In this document: in pieces, positions 1 through 6,290 of the stretch | Numbering within the stretch: the first letter of the stretch is position 1 | Layout: each line of letters begins with the position of its first letter | Origin: an uncultured Porphyromonas sp. | GTDB taxonomy: Bacteria > Bacteroidota > Bacteroidia > Bacteroidales > Porphyromonadaceae | Direction of reading: 5' to 3' | Assembly: GCA_945965245.1 (NCBI GenBank) | Contig: CAMFNC010000177.1 | Coordinates: 1 to 19,052, forward strand | Length of the DNA: 19,052 nt | Notes under the pieces: generated by a model | Told to the model about the DNA's origin: nothing | Seen by the model: the letters and a program-made list of their open reading frames with translations, nothing else | Databases searched by the model: none | Made by a program: the position numbers and the translations under genes

Positions 1-26
1 AAATCAATTTCATTTTATGCATAAAA
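1..26. repeat. Left-end remnant of a 22-bp tandem repeat
   Basis: The first 12 bases (AAATCAATTTCA) are the second half of a 22-bp unit whose first half is TTTTATGCAT. The next unit starts at base 13 and matches for 13 bases before it diverges. Bases 12-27 form a perfect 16-bp palindrome centred on ATGCAT. The same unit in the same orientation, with one base changed, is at the far right end of the window. The array is cut by the window edge, so its length and nature are unknown. Confidence 0.6.
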
Positions 27-100
27 TTTTCGGCACTATCTGAAAACGCATTTAAATGGTTGCAACATAGTGCGAACTCGCGTTAAATAAAAAGACAAAT

Positions 101-111
101 CCCTATCTTTG
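101..111 (+). promoter_or_regulatory. Bacteroidota-type promoter (-7 box) for nadB
   Basis: CCCTATCTTTG contains a perfect TAnnTTTG -7 box at 104-111, the form used by the Bacteroidota primary sigma factor. The -33 element is weak: GTTA at 82-85 lies about 18 bases upstream. Transcription would begin near base 118 and leave a leader of about 40 bases before the nadB ATG at 161. The same 11-mer occurs on the minus strand at 18961-18971. Confidence 0.6.
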
Positions 112-133
112 CCTTGGTCTGTATGACCGAATA

Positions 134-154
134 ATATTATCTGATTACTAATAT
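134..154. promoter_or_regulatory. Inverted repeat in the nadB leader, possible operator
   Basis: ATATTA (134-139) and TAATAT (149-154) form an inverted repeat with a 9-base spacer inside the predicted nadB 5' leader, just before the start codon. It could be a site for a regulator of NAD synthesis. The arms are short and AT-only, so chance is a real alternative. Confidence 0.2.
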
Positions 155-160
155 CTGCAC

Positions 161-1708
161 ATGAATAACGCATTCGATTATATTGTGGTGGGTGGCGGAT
201 TGGCCGGGCTTTACACTGCATACAGAGCGGCCTGCACCGGAGGCTCCGTGGCAGTCATTACCAAGGAAGACATCACCCTGAGCAATTCTTTTTATGCCCA
301 AGGAGGCATTGCTGCCGTGACCGCCGAAGACGATAAGCCTGCCAATCACTTCGAAGATACCATCGAAGCCGGGCGCGGTCTGTGTGATGAGGAAGCTGTG
401 CGCATCCTCACCGAAGAAGCCCCCTTGCGTATTCGCGAACTCATCGAATTGGGTATGCACTTCGACCTTGAAGCCGATGGTGATTTGGCTTTGGGACTCG
501 AAGGCGGTCATCACCACAAGCGTATTCTACATGCCGGAGGCGATAGCACCGGGCGGCGTGTAACCGAATTTATGATTGACGAAGTGCAGCATCATGAGCG
601 AATTCGGATTTTTACCGAGCGTCATGCCGTGGAACTGCTGGTGGATACCCAAGGTTGTTATGGTGTGCGTACTTGGAACTGGGAAACCGACTCCGAGGAG
701 GTCTTTATCGGCAGACATATCGTGATGGCCACTGGAGGATCGGCAGCCATCTATCGCCGTACCACCAACCCACGTGTCACATTGGGCGATGGTATTGCCA
801 TCTGCTACCGTGCCGGATGTCGGGTGCGCGATATGGAATTTGTACAGTTTCATCCCACGGCTCTCTATACCTCTGGTGGCGAGGCTTTCCTGATTAGCGA
901 AGCTGTGCGTGGCGAGGGTGCACATCTATATAATAAGGAGTGTAAACGTTTCATGGTGCCCATTCATGAGCTGGCAGAACTGGCACCGCGCGATGTGGTG
1001 GCACGTCAGATTTTTCTGGAAATGCGCCGTACCGACTCGGAATACGTAACCCTTTCGCTCAAACATCTGCCTGCCGATGTACTGTTGCATCGTTTCCCAA
1101 CCATAGCCCGCCATTGCGCCGAATTGGGGCTGGATTTCACAGACCACATCCCTGTGTCACCGGCAGCTCACTATACTGTGGGCGGAGTGGAAACAGACCT
1201 ATACGGACAAACCTCCGTACCCCATCTCTATGCTGTGGGTGAATTGGCCAGCACCGGTATCATGGGAGCCAATCGATTGGCATCCAATTCTCTGATAGAA
1301 TGTTTGGTGTTCGGCCATCGGGTGGTGGAAGATACTGTTCGGAGTGCAGGTCATCCACTGCAAAATCCTTCTGAAGTGCCCCTGCGTTTGCCAGCTCCCG
1401 ATGAACCCATTTTGTACGAACAAATCAAAAGCCGACTGGCCAAATTGCTGATGCGCAAGGTGGGCATTATCCGAAACGAAGCGGAATTACAAGAAACTCT
1501 GCAAGAGATAAGAGAGATGCGTCGCTCCACCCAGAATTATTCCGTGGGTGACTTGTATGGACGCTTTACTGCCCAATTGCTGGATGTGGCAGAATTGATT
1601 ACTCGTGGTGCGCTCAATCGGCGTGAGAGTCGTGGCGGCCATTACCGTGAAGATTTCCCCGAATCCGGCGAAGACTTCCGTTGTCACCTCCGCAACACGC
1701 TCGCCTAA
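161..1708 (+). CDS. nadB: L-aspartate oxidase NadB
   Basis: This cytosolic FAD enzyme oxidises L-aspartate to iminoaspartate, the first step of de novo NAD synthesis; NadA then makes quinolinate. The 515 residues match the family's usual length (about 510-540). The FAD-binding glycine motif VVGGGLAGL is at residues 9-17, followed by SNSFYAQGGIAAV (41-53), LEGGHHHKRILHAGGDSTG (113-131) with the substrate-side Glu114, EFVQFHPT with His231, RGEGA at 250-254, and PRDVVAR with Arg277. The C-terminal flavin motif (GELASTGIMGANRLASNS) is intact. The start follows the promoter at 101-111 by a short leader. Neither nadA nor nadC is downstream; they may lie left of the window. The SNSFYAQGG and HAGGDSTG pattern favours NadB over the homologous succinate/fumarate flavoproteins. 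Confidence 0.95.
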   Translation: MNNAFDYIVVGGGLAGLYTAYRAACTGGSVAVITKEDITLSNSFYAQGGIAAVTAEDDKPANHFEDTIEAGRGLCDEEAVRILTEEAPLRIRELIELGMHFDLEADGDLALGLEGGHHHKRILHAGGDSTGRRVTEFMIDEVQHHERIRIFTERHAVELLVDTQGCYGVRTWNWETDSEEVFIGRHIVMATGGSAAIYRRTTNPRVTLGDGIAICYRAGCRVRDMEFVQFHPTALYTSGGEAFLISEAVRGEGAHLYNKECKRFMVPIHELAELAPRDVVARQIFLEMRRTDSEYVTLSLKHLPADVLLHRFPTIARHCAELGLDFTDHIPVSPAAHYTVGGVETDLYGQTSVPHLYAVGELASTGIMGANRLASNSLIECLVFGHRVVEDTVRSAGHPLQNPSEVPLRLPAPDEPILYEQIKSRLAKLLMRKVGIIRNEAELQETLQEIREMRRSTQNYSVGDLYGRFTAQLLDVAELITRGALNRRESRGGHYREDFPESGEDFRCHLRNTLA

Positions 1709-1833
1709 TCCCACCCTTCGGTGTCTTTGATTGGTAGAACAAACGTGAGTTTGGTCTAAGGACACCGGTGCAATCAAATGCGTGAGTCCTATGACAGGAT
1801 GCGGTCGGATGTGAGTTTTGTTGCTTTTTTTCG

Positions 1834-1841
1834 TTACTTTG
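1834..1841 (+). promoter_or_regulatory. Probable promoter of the TPR-to-DPP11 operon
   Basis: TTACTTTG matches the Bacteroidota -7 consensus TAnnTTTG at five of its six fixed positions. It lies 39 bases upstream of the preferred TPR start at 1880, close to the box-to-start distance at the other genes here. The -33 element is weak. Its position downstream of the ATG at 1778 argues against that longer start. Confidence 0.4.
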
Positions 1842-1879
1842 TAAGGCTGGATATTTTTAATACCGATAGATACGTATTC

Positions 1880-2869
1880 ATGAATTTTCTTAAAAAACTT
1901 TTTGGCGGAAGTTCTGCGGAAGTTCCCCAAACGGATAGCGCCGAACTTCAAACCGCCGTGGCTGAAGAAAATGCTACCGATAAAAATGCCCTGCGCCAAG
2001 CCGATACGCTGAAATTCGATGCACTGCGTGCGCTGAAATTCAATGAAATAGACTTTGCCATTCAGGCTCTGGGCAAATCCATCGAATTAAGTCCTCGGTT
2101 CGAAACCCGATACTATTTGGGCATGGCACTGGTCAAGGCCAATCGGCAGGAGGAAGCTCTAGATCAATTTTCGCTGGTGTTGCATGAACAGCCGGAACAT
2201 ACGCTCACACTCTTGCAGCGCGCCCATTTGCATTTGCAGCATGGTAGCTATGCCGAGGCTGTGGCCGATGCCGAAAAGGTGCTGCTTCTGACCGAGGAGG
2301 ACGAACAGAAACTGACCGCCGGTCGTCTGATAGCCGAGTCGTATGCCGGCGGAGAAGATTGGGCTGCGGCAGTGCAGGCTTTGGATGCAGCCATAGCACT
2401 GCCGGAACAGGATAACTATGAGGTGCGCCTGCTGCGTGCCCGCTATTTGGTCAATTTGAACGAGTATGACCGTGCGGAGGAAGATTTGCAAATCTTGGCC
2501 GAACAGAATCCGCATGAGGAATTGGTGCCTCTGGTACGTGCCCGTATGGCTCGCGCTCGTCGGAGCGATGAGGATGCCATGATGCATTATCGTGAGGCGT
2601 TGGAATTGGACCCTTTTAATGATATGGCTTATCGGGGATTGGCAGAATTGATGCCCGACCGTTCCGCGGCTCTCGAACTCATTGGCACGGTTTTCGAGGA
2701 GCAACCGCATAATTTGTCCATCGGTCTATTGCTCAAACAATTGTTGGAAGAGCAGGGTAAAGCCGAAGAGGCCGTCGCTTTGGCCGAAAAGCTCAAAGCC
2801 ATGGAGCCGAAAGTGGGGCAAGACCCCGACCAAGTGGCCAAGGGATTGTATTCCGGAGGCATATATTAA
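1880..2869 (+). CDS. Tetratricopeptide-repeat protein
   Basis: The 329-residue protein is built almost entirely of TPR-like helix pairs (for example FAIQALGKSIELSPRFETRY, then ALDQFSLVLHEQPEHTLTL, AVADAEKVL, AVQALDAAIAL, DRAEEDLQILAEQNP and HYREALELDPFNDMAYRGLAEL). Such repeats form protein-binding superhelical scaffolds. The N-terminus MNFLKKLFGG is a short amphipathic basic stretch followed by a polar linker; there is no clear signal peptide, so it is probably cytosolic or peripherally membrane-bound. I chose ATG 1880 because the ATG 34 codons upstream (1778) precedes the likely -7 box at 1834 and adds a non-TPR segment. It is the first gene of a tight operon, with RNase HI starting 6 bases after its stop. 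The partner and function are unknown. Confidence 0.85.
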   Translation: MNFLKKLFGGSSAEVPQTDSAELQTAVAEENATDKNALRQADTLKFDALRALKFNEIDFAIQALGKSIELSPRFETRYYLGMALVKANRQEEALDQFSLVLHEQPEHTLTLLQRAHLHLQHGSYAEAVADAEKVLLLTEEDEQKLTAGRLIAESYAGGEDWAAAVQALDAAIALPEQDNYEVRLLRARYLVNLNEYDRAEEDLQILAEQNPHEELVPLVRARMARARRSDEDAMMHYREALELDPFNDMAYRGLAELMPDRSAALELIGTVFEEQPHNLSIGLLLKQLLEEQGKAEEAVALAEKLKAMEPKVGQDPDQVAKGLYSGGIY

Positions 2870-2875
2870 CGGTTT

Positions 2876-3502
2876 ATGGCAAAAGAAAAAAAGTGGTATG
2901 TGGTATGGCAGGGTGTGGAGCCGGGTATCTATGAAACCTGGACGGACTGCCAACTCCAAATCAAAGGCTATACCGGTGCACGTTACAAGAGTTTTCTGAG
3001 CTATGAGGCGGCACGTGAGGCGTATGAGGATGGTCCGGATGCTTTTTACCGCAAGAATTACGGCAACGAACGTCCCCGTTCTGTCATAACGGCAGCGGTG
3101 TGTGTGCCCAGTCTCTGTGTGGATGCCGCTTGTAGTGGTAATCCGGGGCCGATGGAGTACCGAGGCGTATGGACGGATAGTCACCGACAGGTATTCCGGG
3201 TGGGACCCATGCAGGGCGGCACCAATAACATCGGTGAATTTCTGGCCATTGTGCATGGATTGGCATGGCTCAGGCAGATGGGCTCGGATATGCCCATCTA
3301 TTCTGATAGCGTGACGGCTCTTGCATGGGTACGCAATAAGAAGTGTAAGACGCTGATACCACGCACAGTGCAGAGCGAACCGCTATTCGACTTGATAGCC
3401 AGAGCCGAAAAGTGGCTTATGGAACATACTTACACCAACCGCCTCATCAAATGGGATACACCCAACTGGGGCGAAATACCGGCAGACTTCGGGAGGAAAT
3501 AA
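2876..3502 (+). CDS. rnhA: Ribonuclease HI with N-terminal hybrid-binding domain
   Basis: The enzyme cleaves RNA in RNA/DNA hybrids and so removes R-loops and primers. Residues 4-50 form the RNase H N-terminal (viroplasmin-like) domain that grips the hybrid: KWYVVWQGVEPGIYETW followed by KGYTGARYKSF. The catalytic domain runs from about 79 to 208. The acidic residues are Asp83 (CVDAACSGNPG), Glu121 (NNIGEF), Asp144 (YSDSVTALAW) and a C-terminal Asp204 in WGEIPADFGRK, so the nuclease should be active. At 208 residues it fits the Bacteroidota two-domain form rather than the roughly 155-residue E. coli form. Its TAA stop abuts the ATG of the next gene, suggesting translational coupling. Confidence 0.92.
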   Translation: MAKEKKWYVVWQGVEPGIYETWTDCQLQIKGYTGARYKSFLSYEAAREAYEDGPDAFYRKNYGNERPRSVITAAVCVPSLCVDAACSGNPGPMEYRGVWTDSHRQVFRVGPMQGGTNNIGEFLAIVHGLAWLRQMGSDMPIYSDSVTALAWVRNKKCKTLIPRTVQSEPLFDLIARAEKWLMEHTYTNRLIKWDTPNWGEIPADFGRK

Positions 3503-4651
3503 ATGCCGCGCATACTGGTCTATAATCCCGGTCATGAAGAGGCTCTGAAATTGGCACCGGGTGCAGCCTATACACCACCTCGTATCGTGCGGCAGATGAT
3601 GGCGGATTTATCGCTTTTGCGCTGCTATGAGGCGGATGCCGAAGATTTGATTTTTGTGCCCACGCTTTCGGGCGATGATTTCCGGCTCTATAATCGTGCC
3701 GGGGAGCCGACTGCTCCCACCGAGGTCGTTTACGATTTGGATTTGTGGGCAGCCGAGCCACATACGGCTACACTGATGGGGCGGATATTGAGCAGTGGGA
3801 GTGTTCGGGTGCGTCTGCCCCGGTATCCGTCCTCACTTTCACAAATGGCTCACCGCCGGACGGCTGTCGAATGTCTGAAGTCGTTGGACGCTGCTCCGGA
3901 ACTCATCCCCTTGTGGGTAAATACACCGGAGGCTCTCTCCGCTGCCATCCGTCATTTTACGCTTACCGTACCGGGATTGTCTGCCGTTGTGCTCAAGCGT
4001 CCTTATACTTGCAGTGGCAGAGGGGTGCAGATGTTGTTCCTGCCACTTGGCGAACAGTTGGAGAGGGCTTTGTGCAGCCGCAAATCTCTGGAGCAGGGAT
4101 TCAGCATCGAACCTTATTGGTCGGTGCTGGAAAATTGGGCTACCGAGTGGTATTGCACGGCACATGGCGAGGTGTCATATTGCGCCCTCTCGCTTTTCAG
4201 TACATCCGATAGGGGCTATACCGGCAATCTGATGATGCCTCAAGGGGAATTGGAACAACGGATGATGCAAATCTTGGGCGGTGAAAGTGCGTGGTGCGAA
4301 TTTGTGGTACGGATGCAGCAGACATTGAGCCGATTGCTATGCGGCTATGAGGGCTACCTTGGTGTGGATATGTTTACCTATCGCCATCCGTCCGGCGAAA
4401 TGAAGTTGCATCCCTGCGTGGAAATCAACGTGCGCAGCACCATGGGGCTGATGGCACACCGCATTTACCAAGCATTGCACCCGGCACCCCAGCATCTAAC
4501 CTTTAAACTGTTGTATGCCCCCACGTCCGAGGCTTTGCAACGGAGTGTGGATGTCGTGCGAAAAGCCGAGGGCTACCTTGCTCTCACCCCCATCGGTGAG
4601 CAAACCCGCTGTCACGCTTATATTGTGAATAGTCAAATCAATACAAAATAA
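3503..4651 (+). CDS. Unnamed protein, probably ATP-grasp-like
   Basis: I do not recognise this 382-residue protein by name. Its second half has the layout of an ATP-grasp ligase or kinase. VVLKRPYTCSGRGV (162-175) offers a nucleotide-binding Lys165 followed by a glycine-rich loop. SIEPYW (201-206) resembles the strand carrying the adenine-side acidic residue. YLGVDMFTY (285-293) leads into HPCVEINVRSTMG (303-315), where Glu307 and Asn309 would bind metal and Arg311 phosphate. The N-terminal 150 residues (MPRILVYNPGHEEAL onward) would be the substrate-side domain. The ATG follows the RNase HI stop with no gap and has one of the few good Shine-Dalgarno sequences here (GGGAGG, 3491-3496). No signal peptide or membrane segment is visible. 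The ATP-grasp assignment is inferred from motif spacing; the substrate is unknown. Confidence 0.75.
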   Translation: MPRILVYNPGHEEALKLAPGAAYTPPRIVRQMMADLSLLRCYEADAEDLIFVPTLSGDDFRLYNRAGEPTAPTEVVYDLDLWAAEPHTATLMGRILSSGSVRVRLPRYPSSLSQMAHRRTAVECLKSLDAAPELIPLWVNTPEALSAAIRHFTLTVPGLSAVVLKRPYTCSGRGVQMLFLPLGEQLERALCSRKSLEQGFSIEPYWSVLENWATEWYCTAHGEVSYCALSLFSTSDRGYTGNLMMPQGELEQRMMQILGGESAWCEFVVRMQQTLSRLLCGYEGYLGVDMFTYRHPSGEMKLHPCVEINVRSTMGLMAHRIYQALHPAPQHLTFKLLYAPTSEALQRSVDVVRKAEGYLALTPIGEQTRCHAYIVNSQINTK

Positions 4652-4663
4652 TAACAATCCGAT

Positions 4664-5788
4664 ATGAATAATCAGACCCCTAAAGTGGGGGATACCATCC
4701 GCTTTTTGAATGCTACGGGCGGTGGCATCGTGACCCGTGTGGAGCGTGGCCTTGCCTATGTGGAAGACCAAGATGGCTTCGAAATACCCACCCCGGTAAA
4801 TGAATGTGTGGTGGTGGGCGCAAGTGATACTTTTATCCCGGCATATAAGCCTCCCAAGTTGGGCAAATATAAAAACCAAGAGCGAGACCCAAAGGCGGAT
4901 AATGCATCCAGAATCAATCGCGGGGATTTCGAAAAACCTGCTACACCATCCAAACCGGAACCCAAACCGCCGCATACCTTTCTGCCCGGTGGTAATAAAC
5001 TGAATGTCTATCTGGCTTTTCTAAGTACCGACATCAAACGGCTGGGGCAGTCATCCTATTTGGCATATCTGGTCAATGACAGTAATTATGTGCTTCACTT
5101 TGCCTATATGAATCAGCAGGAGGGCACACGCTGGCATCTGCGCCATGCGGAGGTCGTGGAGCCGAATATGAAAGTACTGATAGAGCAATTCGAAGCCTCC
5201 GATATCAACGAATTGGAGCGCCTGGTGGTGCAGTTTGTGGCTTACCAGACCGGTCGCTCGTTCGACCTCAAGCCGGCAGTGGCTGTGCAGGTGCACCCGG
5301 ATACTGTCAAGTTCTTCAAACTGCACAGTTTTGGAGAAAATGATTTCTTCGATGAACCGGCATGGGTCATCCCCATTGTGGAAGATGATGTGCCTATCGG
5401 GAGCAAACCTCTCGATGCCGAAAAGATAGAGGCTGCGATGAAAGCCAAAAAACATGTGGACCGTGAGCCGGCACGCAAACCGGTTTCTGCCTCATCTCAA
5501 CCTAACGAGGCGATGGAAATAGATCTCCATGCTGCCGAATTGTTGGATAATACGCGAGGGATGAGTGCCGGCGATATACTGCAATATCAATTGAGCAAAT
5601 TTCGGGAGGTGATGGATGCCGAACTGAAGCATCGGGGACGAAAAATCGTCTTTATTCACGGTAAAGGCGAAGGGGTGCTGCGCAAAGCCATGGAGCAGGA
5701 ATTGAAGAAGAAATATCCGCATTGCCGCTATCAGGATGCCTCTTTTCGCGAATACGGCTACGGCGCCACACTTGTGACCATCGGTTGA
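4664..5788 (+). CDS. DUF2027 / Smr-domain protein
   Basis: This 374-residue cytosolic protein has three parts. Residues 1-55 are a small beta-rich, KOW-like segment (VGDTIRFLNATGGGIVTRVERGLAYVE). A lysine/proline-rich linker (60-107) leads to the middle DUF2027 region (about 110-250). The C-terminal Smr domain (about 283-374) carries the diagnostic IDLHAAEL (286-293) and HGKGEG (332-337). Smr domains act as nicking nucleases or nucleic-acid-binding modules. The MutS2 ATPase core is absent, so it is not MutS2. It sits 12 bases after the ATP-grasp-like gene and 10 bases before the CYTH gene. The operon also encodes RNase HI, which hints at an RNA or hybrid-related role; recent work on Smr proteins also makes a ribosome or mRNA cleavage role possible. 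Confidence 0.88.
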   Translation: MNNQTPKVGDTIRFLNATGGGIVTRVERGLAYVEDQDGFEIPTPVNECVVVGASDTFIPAYKPPKLGKYKNQERDPKADNASRINRGDFEKPATPSKPEPKPPHTFLPGGNKLNVYLAFLSTDIKRLGQSSYLAYLVNDSNYVLHFAYMNQQEGTRWHLRHAEVVEPNMKVLIEQFEASDINELERLVVQFVAYQTGRSFDLKPAVAVQVHPDTVKFFKLHSFGENDFFDEPAWVIPIVEDDVPIGSKPLDAEKIEAAMKAKKHVDREPARKPVSASSQPNEAMEIDLHAAELLDNTRGMSAGDILQYQLSKFREVMDAELKHRGRKIVFIHGKGEGVLRKAMEQELKKKYPHCRYQDASFREYGYGATLVTIG

Positions 5789-5798
5789 ACATGCATTC

Positions 5799-6269
5799 AT
5801 GGAAATAGAACATAAATTTTTGGTTCGTAACGGCGACTTTCGGAGTCAAGCCACTGCCATACACCAAATCCGACAAGGCTACCTGTCTTCGCAGCCGGGG
5901 CTTACGGTGCGGGTGCGCATGGCAGACGACCGAGCCTTTCTGACCCTGAAGGGACCGAGCATGGACGGTGGTCTGAGCCGTGAGGAATGGGAATATGCCA
6001 TTCCGGTGGAGGACGCTTTGGGAATGTTTACTCTGTGTGGTTCCAGAGTCATCGAAAAAGAACGCTATATAGTGCCTCACTGCGGACATTTGTGGGATGT
6101 GGATGTTTTTCATGGCCGGCTGGAAGGTCTGGTGATGGCAGAAGTGGAGGTTTCATCGGCCAACGAAACGTTTGTCCTGCCCGAATGGCTAGGACGCGAA
6201 GTGACCGGTGATAAGCATTACTATAATGCCTATCTCTCTCAAACAAAAGAATTACCTTTGATTTATTAA
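5799..6269 (+). CDS. CYTH-domain (triphosphate tunnel) protein
   Basis: This 156-residue single-domain protein begins with the CYTH signature EIEHKF (Glu2, Glu4, Lys6). Basic and acidic residues typical of the triphosphate tunnel follow: Arg38 and Arg40 in LTVRVR, Lys51 in LTLKG, the REEWEY strand (61-66), KERY (88-90), Glu115 and Glu117 in AEVEV, and Lys139 in GDKHYYN. Family members hydrolyse inorganic triphosphate, thiamine triphosphate or nucleoside triphosphates, or act as class IV adenylate cyclases. In bacteria a stand-alone protein of this size is most often a triphosphatase. An ATG 8 bases upstream (5791) gives only five codons, so 5799 is the start. It follows the Smr gene by 10 bases and precedes the peptidase by 21. 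The exact substrate cannot be read from sequence. Confidence 0.9.
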   Translation: MEIEHKFLVRNGDFRSQATAIHQIRQGYLSSQPGLTVRVRMADDRAFLTLKGPSMDGGLSREEWEYAIPVEDALGMFTLCGSRVIEKERYIVPHCGHLWDVDVFHGRLEGLVMAEVEVSSANETFVLPEWLGREVTGDKHYYNAYLSQTKELPLIY

Positions 6270-6290
6270 CCCTCAAATCATACTTAACAG

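Noticed and set aside
1..26. Terminal repeats as a CRISPR array or a circular-contig overlap
   Set aside because: The 22-bp units abut with no spacers, and there are no cas genes. The end copies differ by one base and would need at least 4 more bases to join in register, so they are not an exact assembly overlap.
1720..1766. GGTGTC/GACACC inverted repeat after nadB as a terminator
   Set aside because: The stem is only 6 bp with a loop of about 35 bases and no T-run; too weak to call.
1778..1879. Upstream ATG giving the TPR protein 34 more residues
   Set aside because: It lies upstream of the likely -7 box at 1834, and the added residues (rich in Phe, Arg and Asp) do not resemble a TPR or a proper signal peptide.
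4664..5788. MutS2 call for the Smr-domain protein
   Set aside because: There is no MutS ATPase or clamp region; the only shared part is the C-terminal Smr domain, and the rest is DUF2027-like.
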